This document shows positions 1 through 6,241 of a stretch of DNA of 37,293 nt, in pieces. A model generated the notes under the pieces. The model did no database searches and was not told where the DNA came from. It saw only the letters and a list, made by a program, of their open reading frames with translations. The DNA lies in IMG/VR virus record IMGVR_UViG_3300032516_000079, positions 1-37,293 of that record, one strand, 5' to 3'. Each line of letters starts with the position of its first letter. The first letter of the stretch is position 1. Source of the DNA: a virus. Both the position numbers and the translations under genes were made by a program.

Positions 1-113
1 GGTTGAACCACGTGCCCCCCGAAGTCCTTTACTGACCGATTAGTGACTGTCAGGGCTGCCCACCTAAGTGATTTATCCTGACCGCTTTTAGCAGCGTTCC
101 ACGAGCACTCCAT
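1..113 (-). CDS. Possible small gene running off the window edge (3' end missing)
   Basis: An open minus-strand frame begins at the ATG at 113-111 (Met-Glu-Cys-Ser-Trp-Asn-Ala-Ala-Lys) and stays open to the window edge for 37 codons. It also stays open upstream of that ATG for at least 17 codons, so the start is uncertain. I recognise no family. The amino-acid composition is ordinary and no good Shine-Dalgarno sequence precedes the ATG. An open frame of this length can occur by chance, so this is only a candidate. The sequence beyond the edge would decide it. Confidence 0.28.
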   Translation of the reverse strand, partial: MECSWNAAKSGQDKSLRWAALTVTNRSVKDFGGHVVQ

Positions 114-141
114 CCAGACGAGGATGTGTTGACCCCGTGCT

Positions 142-213
142 AGGCGTGTCGGACGCCTAATAGATTGTCAAAGAAACAACGCATCTTAACAGCACATACA
201 CGAGAACGTGTAT
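142..213. other. Gene-free spacer with two small hairpins
   Basis: Between tRNA-Ala and the window edge lie two perfect inverted repeats. One has a 6-bp stem, AGGCGT 142-147 with ACGCCT 153-158 and a 5-nt loop. The other has a 7-bp stem, ATACACG 196-202 with CGTGTAT 207-213 and a 4-nt loop. Neither is followed by a convincing U-run on the minus strand, so I do not call them terminators. They may be processing or end structures of the tRNA transcript, or chance. Confidence 0.35.
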
Positions 214-265
214 ACATTTTACTGCTGATGCACGATCGGTACAAAAGATAGGGTGGTTGAGAAAT

Positions 266-339
266 TGGTGGAATCAAGGAGAATCGGACTCCCGTCTCAA
301 CTCTGCCAGAGTTATGTCCTGCCACTAAACGATGACCCC
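266..339 (-). tRNA. tRNA-Ala (anticodon GGC), CCA encoded
   Basis: A 74-nt cloverleaf on the minus strand. Acceptor GGGGTCA pairs with TGATTCC over 7 bp. D-stem GTTT/GGAC has loop AGTGGCA containing the G18-G19 pair. Anticodon stem TAACT/AGTTG has loop CTGGCAG, giving anticodon GGC. The variable loop is AGAC. T-stem GGGAG/CTCCT has loop TCCGATT. The discriminator is A and CCA is encoded. The third acceptor pair is G-U, the classical G3:U70 identity signal for alanyl-tRNA synthetase, which supports the alanine call independently of the anticodon. T-loop position 55 is C rather than the usual T. It lies 16 nt from the tRNA-Gly on the same strand, so the two are probably co-transcribed. Confidence 0.88.
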
Positions 340-355
340 ACGAATTGCCGCAAAA

Positions 356-429
356 TGGAGCGGGTGAAGGGTTATGCTCCCTCGTCTTAGCCTCGGCAAG
401 GCCACATTCTACTATTAAACCACACCCGC
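356..429 (-). tRNA. tRNA-Gly (anticodon GCC), CCA encoded, unusual elbow
   Basis: A 74-nt cloverleaf on the minus strand. Acceptor GCGGGTG pairs perfectly with CACCCGC. D-stem GTTT/GAAT has loop AATAGTA. Anticodon stem TGGCC/GGCTA has loop TTGCCGA, giving anticodon GCC. T-stem GAGGG/CCCTT has loop AGCATAA. The discriminator is T, followed by an encoded CCA. Two usually conserved elbow elements are missing: the D-loop has A instead of G18, and the T-loop lacks the TTC of the standard TTCRANY loop. The molecule folds well as secondary structure but may have a non-standard tertiary fold, so it could be a specialised or decaying tRNA. It lies directly upstream of tRNA-Ala in transcription order. 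Confidence 0.8.
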
Positions 430-683
430 AAAAACTAATGTTAAAAATAACGGAAAGGCGTGCTGTTACGCTAAAGACCGGAATACCGTCATGTATCCCG
501 CCGCTTCTTACTCGGTAGCCCTCGCCCGGCTTGACGGGCTGCTCCACGCTTTCATCCCTTCCGCAAAGGCCCTATGGCCTCATTGCTGAGGTTGGAAGGA
601 TTCCCTTGTATTCGGACTTCGGGGTCATCTGGCAAGTTGATTCTTGACAGGTTCGTGAGAGAAGGACGAGTCACTCTTATGGC

Positions 684-699
684 TGGCTGCTTCTAAGCC
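684..699 (-). other. Hairpin identical to the 23S rRNA GTPase-centre helix 43 tip
   Basis: The minus strand contains GGCTTAGAAGCAGCCA. From memory this matches 16 nt of the E. coli 23S rRNA GTPase-associated centre (the L11 and thiostrepton site around 1062-1077). Here it forms a hairpin with stem GGCT/AGCC, and the flanking TGG...CCA extends the stem. The second half of the ribosomal domain (helix 44) is not clearly present, so this is not an rRNA gene fragment in the ordinary sense. A chance 16-nt match to some rRNA position somewhere in the window is unlikely but not negligible. Confidence 0.5.
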
Positions 700-950
700 T
701 ACCACCTTTCCATTAAAATTGAAGGAAGAGAAACTGTCGAAGAAACGTCTGACCCGTCTCTCTTCCCAAGAACGCACTTTCTATCGTGAAGCGCATCTGA
801 ATACGCTTGACCTAAGGTTGGTGATGTCAGACCACACGGGCTGCCCCTGATCTGCCACCGGCTCTGCGCTTTCACGCTCTGCCTCTACCGTCGCAGTTTT
901 GTCTCTGCCGCTCGGCGGTTTTCCTACCCGAGACTTTCTAACTCCAACCA

Positions 951-1042
951 ACAAAAAACCCACCAAACCTTTCGGTGTGGTGGGGAAATCTTTTTCTTCG
1001 GTCGCCTATCCCACCACACTTTTTCTTTCTGCATCGGCGACC
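951..1042 (-). terminator. Terminator hairpin with competing upstream pairing (attenuator-like)
   Basis: On the minus strand an imperfect 11-bp hairpin (959-969 with 974-984, one mismatch, GAAA loop) is followed directly by six U (958-953): a canonical intrinsic terminator. The strand that forms its 5' arm, 975-984, is also a perfect 10-nt complement of 1010-1019 upstream in the transcript, which would make an antiterminator. A third pairing, 1000-1006 with 1036-1042 (7 bp), encloses 1010-1019 and could favour the terminator. Such mutually exclusive helices are the layout of an attenuator or riboswitch expression platform. On the plus strand the same hairpin is followed by a T-rich tract, so it may be bidirectional. 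Confidence 0.55.
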
Positions 1043-1176
1043 ACAGGTAACCCTTTATGGGTACAAAAGGTCGGGATCATCGCTGATTTCAGCGTCTCCA
1101 ACCTATACTGACTTGTCCAGTGTTGTCGCATTTCCATTCTAACTATCGCCAAATCACCTTGCCTCTGACTATTCTG

Positions 1177-1205
1177 ACGATACTCCTATAGAACCGAGAA
1201 GTCAA
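1177..1205 (-). promoter_or_regulatory. Sigma70-like promoter reading toward the structured RNA and tRNAs
   Basis: On the minus strand TTGACT (1205-1200) is separated by 17 nt from TATCGT (1182-1177). The -35 element has five of six consensus bases and the spacing is ideal; the -10 element is moderate. Transcription would begin near 1170, about 110 nt beyond the ligase stop, and run into the gene-free region and then the tRNAs. That fits an independent RNA transcription unit. Confidence 0.5.
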
Positions 1206-1277
1206 GCACGAGTTACAAGAAATTATTTGCTTCATAACTATATGATAATCAGACGTTAGCGAATATGAGTCAATTGT

Positions 1278-3275
1278 CTACAATCCTCCGCCTTCTCCCA
1301 GAGAATTGTTAACAAGTGTCATTTCCTCCCCGAGAAGAGCATAAAGCCGCTCTTCGCTTATGACTGTAGTACCTAGCTTCTGCGCCGCAGCGGCCTTGTT
1401 GGCACCGCCCTCTATGCCGCACACCAGATACTGTACCTTCTTCGTCACGCTACTGCTAACCCGGCCGCCGGCCGCCTCGATCTTGCGGATCACGTCATCC
1501 CGCTTACCGCTCATAAGCGTTCCCGTGATGACGAACGTCTTACCCGACAACGGTCCGATATTCTGCTTATCCTCCTCAAAATGAAATCCCGCCTTCTCCA
1601 ATCCTTCGATCAGGCTCACGTTTTCCTGTAGGAAATCAGCGACACTAGCAGCGTGGACTTCTCCGAGCACCACCGTTTCGGCTTCCTCAAAGTTGTCTAC
1701 AATTTCACCTAAAGATTTCCACCGTGAGACCAAGTCCTGACACTTGGATTTTCCTACGCCCTCAATCCCCAAAGCATACAGCTTACGCCACAATGGAGCC
1801 TGAAACGCCTTCTTACGCTCTTTGACAAACTTTCGCTTAGCGGCAGACGTCTCATCAACCTCGACCGTCATAAGACCCAACAGGTCGGTTACCCCTTGAT
1901 GAATCAGCATGGCGATGAACACCGGTCCAACACCGTCGATGTACAATGCGGACCTGCTGCATGCATGCTCCAGGCGCTGGCGAATCTGGTCCTTGCAATA
2001 GTGATTCGGACACTTGTAAGCAACCATGCCCTGAGCCCGCAACAGCCTGGTATTGCAGCAAGGACACTGCTCTGGCAGATGCCATGTTTGCACCGTGTTC
2101 TTTTTTGCTATACCCATTAGTTTTGGGATAACGTCAGCGCTCCGTTCCACATAAACATCGTCCCCGATGGCAATCCCCAAACGATCAACTTCGTTCTGAT
2201 TGCACAGACTTGCACGGGTCACTGTGACACCGGAAAGTTGAACTGGGGCGAGGATTGCAACCGGTGTGATCGTGCCATGACGGCCCACGCTAACCTCAAT
2301 ATCAAGAAGCTGGGTTATCTTACGCTCCGGCGGATACTTGTAAGCTGTTGCCCATTTAGGAGCACGCGTTCCATCGCCTAATTCGGTCTGAAGTTGAATA
2401 TCGTTGATCTTGAAAACGACACCATCGATAGGAAAGTCGAAGTTGTCTCGCAATTCAGAGAAACGTTCGATCACGTGACCGATGGACATGGCATCCGCCT
2501 CAACTAGAAACAGCGCCTCAATCTTATGTCCATTGACAGCGGGCACGTTCATAGGTGTGACGAATCCAATCTCCCGCAAGCTATAGATGGCGTCGCCATG
2601 AGTTCTATGGACGTGACCGGAGATCAAGCTATAAGCAATAAACGTAAGGTTGCGCTTTGCAACCACCCGAGAATCTTTCTGCTTAAGCGTGCCCGAGGCG
2701 GCGTTGCGTGGGTTGGCAAACAAATCTTCGCCCTGTTTCTCCAGCTCCGCATTCAATGCCGCGAAGACCGAAAATTGCATGACAACCTCTCCTCGCACCT
2801 CCAAGTCAATAGGTTGGTGCAAAACAAGCGGAATACTCCTGATGGTCCTGGCGCTGCGTGTCACGTCTTCACCGACTGATCCGTCTCCTCGGGTAATCGC
2901 CTGTACCAACTGACCACCCCGATAGTGAAGTGCCAGGGAACACCCATCGAACTTCGGTTCTCCGGCCACAACCACCTTGAGCTTATCATCCTGATCAAAG
3001 AAGGTAGCAACCTCCTCGGCGCTATAAGTATTGTCCAAAGACAACATTTTATGATTGTGCCGTCCTTGGGAGAAATCGCTCTCTACCTGACTGCCAACTC
3101 GTGCCGTGGGGGAGTTCGGATCGTCATACTCAGGAAACCGACGTTCAAGATCCCCCAACTCCTTGAACTTTACGTCATAATCGGCGTCGCTGATTTCGGG
3201 TTGTTGGTTGTAATAGAGACGGCCGTGCCGGGTAATCTCCGCCCGAAGTTGTTCGATCTTCGCTTTGAAGTTCAT
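1278..3275 (-). CDS. ligA: NAD+-dependent DNA ligase (LigA)
   Basis: Seals nicks in duplex DNA with NAD+ as adenylate donor, in phage replication and repair. At 665 aa it is the usual bacterial LigA length and all domains are present. The N-terminal Ia domain with the NMN-binding YY...DADYD region spans about residues 20-50. The adenylation site is EPKFDG with Lys108. Later nucleotidyltransferase motifs are EVRGEVVM (near 159), FPIDGVVFKI (281-290) and ATAYKYPP. An OB fold is followed by a four-Cys zinc finger (C404, C407, C422, C427), helix-hairpin-helix repeats around GIEGVGKS, and a C-terminal BRCT domain (LSGKTFVITGT, about 575-650). The ATG overlaps the TGA of the upstream gene (ATGA), suggesting translational coupling. 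The stop is TAG. Confidence 0.97.
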   Translation of the reverse strand: MNFKAKIEQLRAEITRHGRLYYNQQPEISDADYDVKFKELGDLERRFPEYDDPNSPTARVGSQVESDFSQGRHNHKMLSLDNTYSAEEVATFFDQDDKLKVVVAGEPKFDGCSLALHYRGGQLVQAITRGDGSVGEDVTRSARTIRSIPLVLHQPIDLEVRGEVVMQFSVFAALNAELEKQGEDLFANPRNAASGTLKQKDSRVVAKRNLTFIAYSLISGHVHRTHGDAIYSLREIGFVTPMNVPAVNGHKIEALFLVEADAMSIGHVIERFSELRDNFDFPIDGVVFKINDIQLQTELGDGTRAPKWATAYKYPPERKITQLLDIEVSVGRHGTITPVAILAPVQLSGVTVTRASLCNQNEVDRLGIAIGDDVYVERSADVIPKLMGIAKKNTVQTWHLPEQCPCCNTRLLRAQGMVAYKCPNHYCKDQIRQRLEHACSRSALYIDGVGPVFIAMLIHQGVTDLLGLMTVEVDETSAAKRKFVKERKKAFQAPLWRKLYALGIEGVGKSKCQDLVSRWKSLGEIVDNFEEAETVVLGEVHAASVADFLQENVSLIEGLEKAGFHFEEDKQNIGPLSGKTFVITGTLMSGKRDDVIRKIEAAGGRVSSSVTKKVQYLVCGIEGGANKAAAAQKLGTTVISEERLYALLGEEMTLVNNSLGEGGGL

Positions 3276-3898
3276 ATGTGTGCAATGACTACAGTTTCTT
3301 GATGAACCGCCTTTGATCGTGCCCGTTCTCGGTTCATTGCTAGTTCATACTCAGGCATTAACGAGTGAATATTAACCGTCGATTCTGAGTGTAGCATGTC
3401 CAAAGCCAATGCCACCATATCGGGATCATACCCATGCGTGTGGTGCAGCACGGCCAGTGTTTCACCACTCATACCCATTTTAGCAATCAGTTTTGGAACA
3501 TCCTTCCCAGCACGTTCCAAAAGAACATAACTTTTTTGTTCTTCCTCCAAGACTACATCCACGATTGGTCGATCGGCACTGATTGGTCTGTGCAGGCACT
3601 GAGCCGGCAAATTATCATGACGCACCATTTCACGGCTTCGTCCGCACCATGCACATTTTGACGTGCGAAAACACCCCAAAAAATTATGTCCACTGAACAC
3701 TAACCGAAAATGAGGAGCGTGATAAGCGTAGTATGCTTTCATCACCCCATCCATTACATCGGGGTGATCCTTAACGTAACGCTTGACAATCGAACGTGTC
3801 TTCTTCAGTTGCCTCCGCTTACTCCTGGAGGCGCATAGGAGTACGAAAAACATGAAGCAACGCTTTACAAACGAATACAACTTAACTTTGAAATTCAT
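3272..3898 (-). CDS. Conserved-looking hypothetical protein with a Cys pair
   Basis: 208 aa from the preferred start at 3898 (MNFKVKLY). A start 15 nt upstream at 3913 is also open, but the 3898 ATG overlaps the end of the preceding small gene, as is typical here. The N-terminus is basic with a hydrophobic stretch (FMFFVLLCAS, residues about 14-23) that could be a membrane anchor. A CAWC motif followed 16 residues later by another Cys could bind metal. The rest is mixed helix with no family I recognise. The gene ends in an ATGA overlap with the ligase start, so the two are probably co-translated; the function is unknown. Confidence 0.7.
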   Translation of the reverse strand: MNFKVKLYSFVKRCFMFFVLLCASRSKRRQLKKTRSIVKRYVKDHPDVMDGVMKAYYAYHAPHFRLVFSGHNFLGCFRTSKCAWCGRSREMVRHDNLPAQCLHRPISADRPIVDVVLEEEQKSYVLLERAGKDVPKLIAKMGMSGETLAVLHHTHGYDPDMVALALDMLHSESTVNIHSLMPEYELAMNRERARSKAVHQETVVIAHI

Positions 3899-4105
3899 GG
3901 CCTGCATTCTCAATTGCTGCCGTCCACTCCGCTAACTGTTCCCGGACTCGCCCAATATCCTTGTGCTGAGCTTTGTTAACCTCAGACGATAGTGAATGTG
4001 CCCACAAGTGATTGCGACTGTGAAGGGGCCTGCCTCGCAAGACCAAGTGGTTGGCTTGCGGACTTTGTCACCGTGGCTGTAGTTCGTTGTGTCTTTCCGG
4101 TTCAT
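3882..4105 (-). pseudogene. Small gene apparently split by a -1 frameshift
   Basis: Starting at the ATG at 4105-4103, one frame encodes 57 aa (MNRKDTTNYSHGDKVRK, then GPFTVAITCGHIH) and stops at TAG after ESGNS. The -1 frame is open from about 4060 to a TAA at 3882-3884 and encodes SEVNKAQHKDIGRVREQL, then AEWTAAIENAGHEFQS. That looks like a genuine helical C-terminus, and its end overlaps the start of the next gene. Joining the first frame to the second near 3990-4000 gives a coherent protein of about 74 aa. No slippery heptamer is visible, so a one-base deletion in the genome or an assembly error is as likely as programmed frameshifting. The upstream GTAAGAACAGAA motif is shared with other units. 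Confidence 0.4.
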
Positions 4106-4122
4106 ATTCTGTTCTTACTTGT
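4100..4122 (-). promoter_or_regulatory. GTAAGAACnGAA motif and inverted repeat at a divergent junction
   Basis: Reading minus, GTAAGAACAGAA lies directly before the ATG of the 4105 gene. The same site contains an inverted repeat, GTTCT (4110-4114) with AGAAC (4122-4126), separated by 7 nt. Similar GTAAGAACnGAA strings precede the minus-strand genes at 14657 and 34010, and a GAAAGAACAGAA variant precedes the polymerase gene. Role inferred: promoter element, operator or leader. Confidence 0.4.
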
Positions 4123-4170
4123 AGAACGGTAACTGAAACAAATGCCAAACGCAAGAACAAAATCGCCCAT

Positions 4171-4662
4171 ATGAACGACAACTTTCTGCTGCTACTCACT
4201 GTATTGACGTTACTCTTTGTCATTCAATCGCTTATGTTCACAGTAACGCTGGCAACTGGGTGGATAATTGCCTGGAATTTCTGGTCAAAACCCAAACCGG
4301 TCATCACAACGTCTACATCTAGCACACAATCGGTAAATAAAGCCGAACCGATCGCTGTTCTGGGTCCTCAACAATTCGTTCCCCACGAAGAACCAGCATC
4401 CCCTACCGTCCCGCAGTTCGTTCCAGTTCCGGCACCCCCAGCCCCTGCCATCCCACAGTTCGTTCCAGTTCCGGCACCAGTAGTCAAACCAACGCCCAGG
4501 GTGCCCCGACCGCAGATCAGCGGAAAAAAATGCTATCACTGCGGAGCTGAAGTGATGGGACATCCGGTAAGAGAACAGGAAGCAGGAACGCCTGATGAAC
4601 CCATCAAGATCGTCTTCTACCGGTGTGACAACTGTCTAAAAGAAATTGGCGTAAAGGTCTAG
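4171..4662 (+). CDS. Membrane-anchored, proline-rich protein with C-terminal zinc ribbon
   Basis: 163 aa from the preferred ATG at 4171; the frame is open upstream to 4051, but the upstream residues look non-coding. Residues 1-38 hold one transmembrane segment (NDNFLLLLTVLTLLFVIQSL and following, to about IIAWNFW). A Pro/Val/Ala-rich linker with a duplicated PQFVPVPAP motif follows. The C-terminus is a zinc ribbon (CYHCGAE about 35 residues before CDNCLKE). The layout suggests a membrane-tethered protein displaying a small metal-binding head, perhaps in the host inner membrane. It lies between two minus-strand units and its end overlaps the neighbour's stop by 4 nt. The function is unknown. 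Confidence 0.72.
   Translation: MNDNFLLLLTVLTLLFVIQSLMFTVTLATGWIIAWNFWSKPKPVITTSTSSTQSVNKAEPIAVLGPQQFVPHEEPASPTVPQFVPVPAPPAPAIPQFVPVPAPVVKPTPRVPRPQISGKKCYHCGAEVMGHPVREQEAGTPDEPIKIVFYRCDNCLKEIGVKV
4414..4478 (+). repeat. 23-nt direct repeat, period 42, inside the membrane protein gene
   Basis: The 23 bases at 4414-4436 recur exactly at 4456-4478. They encode the duplicated QFVPVPAP unit of the proline-rich linker. The period of 42 keeps the reading frame. This is a recent in-frame duplication in a flexible linker. Confidence 0.85.
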
Positions 4663-5951
4663 CCATTAAGCAGATCATCGACCGTTTTCTTAACAGACTC
4701 GCCACCTCTCCAGGCTTCCGGATCAGGAGGTTCGAACTCAGACGGACCACCGAACTCAGGACCTTCAGGCTCTCCTCCGCTCTCAGACCGCTTGAACTCG
4801 TCAGAATCCTCTAGCTCCATGTCTACCTTAATCTCATGGACCATCTGCTGCATCAATTCACCAGCTTGGGATCCACCGGCAAGAAGCGTCTTAATAGTGG
4901 CGTGATACTCGTCAGGTTCCATCTGGATGATCTTGTCATACAAGTTCACCGTCAGCTCGTCTTCATCCCCTACCTGTTCTACGAAATCCATCCATATCCG
5001 ACGACCCAAGATCATTGCCCAGGTCTCATTAGTAACCAAGTCTGCCTTCTCGATCGCACCCTTCATCTTCTCTTGATCAGATGGAAGCCCTTTGCGTGAC
5101 ACAAGTTCCATAAGCCCTTTGCTTAATTCCTGCACCAGGAACGGGAACGTAGTGCCTTGGGCAATGATCTTTGGACGATTGTTCTCTTCATCCCAAACCA
5201 CACGGGCCACGCCCGCTTGCTGCTCACCTTCCATGCTGGCCGCCTGCTCGTCAGCACCCTCGGGGGCAATCAAATAACCAATTTCACTAAACGCCATAAG
5301 GAACCCATACAAATTCACCAAGGTAGGATCAATCTGGTTCAGCTGGTCTTGAACCATATGAAAAGAGTAGTTGTTTGCGAGTGCAGCACCTTGCACGAAA
5401 GCATTGATCATGAGGCGCTTCTGAGTCTCTGAGTCCTCGCTCTGTTCTTCCTCCTCCTCCTCGGGTGGTAACATCTTACCCATCTGAGCCCCACTTAAAT
5501 CAACCTTATCAACGATACGTGCTTCGATAGCGATCTCACCGCTCTCATATGGCGCTCGAAAAAGACGAAACGCTGGCATATCCAGCACCAGATTGATCGC
5601 AGTCTGTGCAAGTTGAGGACGATGAGAACGTTCCAACTCTTTGATCGTGCCAACTGACCGCAACGCCATCTGAATCGCATGCGGTAGATCATTTGGAAAT
5701 CTAAGTGGACGATTGGTGACGCGCTGATAGTATTGTGCCAGCTTGCCGAAAGAGTCCCTGTACTGCTTGCTTGCCAATAACTCAGAGTAGTTCACAGACG
5801 GGGGTTCCGGGCGGTCAGGCATCCCTGGGTGCTTACCGTACGGGTGCTGTCCAGAACGCAACCGAGTCTGTTTATCGGGCGGCATCAAATTCGGATACTC
5901 ACCCGTATCCATCGGCATTTCTAGCAACTGCATTGCAATGGATTTTGCCAT
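4659..5951 (-). CDS. Putative phage structural protein, acidic C-terminus
   Basis: 430 aa, mostly helical, with an acidic stretch (PPEEEEEEQSEDSE, about residues 163-176) and an acidic, Gly/Pro-rich tail (EGPEFGGPSEFEPPDPEAW). I recognise no defined family. The length, lack of enzyme motifs and position next to a lipoprotein and small proline-rich protein on the same strand suggest a virion or assembly protein, but this is inference. The start ATG lies 2 nt after the stop of the upstream gene, and the 3' end overlaps the convergent gene by 4 nt. Alternatives are a portal-associated or head completion protein; nothing decides this. Confidence 0.72.
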   Translation of the reverse strand: MAKSIAMQLLEMPMDTGEYPNLMPPDKQTRLRSGQHPYGKHPGMPDRPEPPSVNYSELLASKQYRDSFGKLAQYYQRVTNRPLRFPNDLPHAIQMALRSVGTIKELERSHRPQLAQTAINLVLDMPAFRLFRAPYESGEIAIEARIVDKVDLSGAQMGKMLPPEEEEEEQSEDSETQKRLMINAFVQGAALANNYSFHMVQDQLNQIDPTLVNLYGFLMAFSEIGYLIAPEGADEQAASMEGEQQAGVARVVWDEENNRPKIIAQGTTFPFLVQELSKGLMELVSRKGLPSDQEKMKGAIEKADLVTNETWAMILGRRIWMDFVEQVGDEDELTVNLYDKIIQMEPDEYHATIKTLLAGGSQAGELMQQMVHEIKVDMELEDSDEFKRSESGGEPEGPEFGGPSEFEPPDPEAWRGGESVKKTVDDLLNG

Positions 5952-5953
5952 AA

Positions 5954-6193
5954 TCAGTCCGTGTCATCTTCTTTTTTGGCTTTCGGTTTGGTCTCCTCGC
6001 CTGGCCTGATCGTGGGAATTTTCCAGGGCTTGGTGCCGGGGCGGGGCTCAGGCGCGGCGGGTTTCGCCGGGGCTATTCCTGGTCTCGTGGTAGGCTCTTT
6101 TACAGGAGCACTAGGGCCTCCTTTGAAGAGAAGGCGCAGAGCGCCGCCTTCGATGAGGTTGATGTACTCGTCAATCAGTTGTTTCGCTTTCAT
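5954..6193 (-). CDS. Small proline-rich basic protein
   Basis: 79 aa. The N-terminus is helical (MKAKQLIDEYINLIEGG), followed by a long Pro/Lys/Arg-rich disordered tail ending KAKKEDDTD. The N-terminal pattern resembles short self-association helices found in small phage proteins, but no family can be named. It is preceded by GTAGTTAAGG six nt before the ATG, a leader shared with other genes here. It is followed at once by the putative structural gene, so co-expression is likely. Confidence 0.6.
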   Translation of the reverse strand: MKAKQLIDEYINLIEGGALRLLFKGGPSAPVKEPTTRPGIAPAKPAAPEPRPGTKPWKIPTIRPGEETKPKAKKEDDTD

Positions 6194-6241
6194 ATGCCTT
6201 AACTACGGTAGTGTGCCTTATCCAAACAGTCTTGTCAATCG

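Larger units (their letters stand above)
430..1170 (-). ncRNA. Gene-free, hairpin-rich region: candidate large structured RNA
   Basis: About 740 nt hold no credible protein gene but many inverted repeats. Examples are GCGT 459-462/ACGC 469-472; GCCCG/CGGGC near 524-540; AGGCC/GGCCT near 568-581; TGGCT/AGCC at 684-699; GGAAGAGA 724-731 with TCTCTTCC 759-766; AAGCG/CGCTT near 789-808; GGC-AGA-GCG with CGC-AGA-GCC at 860-883; CCGC/GCGG 908-918; and CGCTG/CAGCG 1081-1094. A sigma70-like promoter reads into it and the two tRNAs follow on the same strand. Size, phage context and tRNA proximity resemble the known giant RNAs GOLLD and ROOL. I could not match their conserved sequences from memory, so family membership is a hypothesis. 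The region could contain more than one RNA, because a terminator-like hairpin lies inside it. Confidence 0.5.

Noticed and set aside
1-60. T-arm-like GGTTCAACC at the window edge suggesting a truncated third tRNA or tmRNA 3' end
   Set aside because: No matching anticodon arm or variable loop could be folded upstream, and the bases are also open in a protein frame.
140-547. A 135-codon open frame on the minus strand
   Set aside because: It runs straight through both tRNA genes and the hairpin region and its protein has no plausible pattern.
430-780. A degraded 23S rRNA gene
   Set aside because: Only one 16-nt hairpin matches; neighbouring conserved rRNA segments such as the rest of the GTPase centre are missing.
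781-1111. Short open frames on both strands in the gene-free region
   Set aside because: They are 61-70 codons, without ribosome binding sites or protein-like composition, and cross strong hairpins; structured RNA explains the region better.
430-1170. RNase P RNA or tmRNA
   Set aside because: I searched by eye for the GAGGAAAGTCC core of RNase P RNA and for the tmRNA tag and tRNA-like ends and found neither.
6233-6238. TTGACA -35 box before the 6193 gene
   Set aside because: No acceptable -10 element lies at 16-18 nt spacing.
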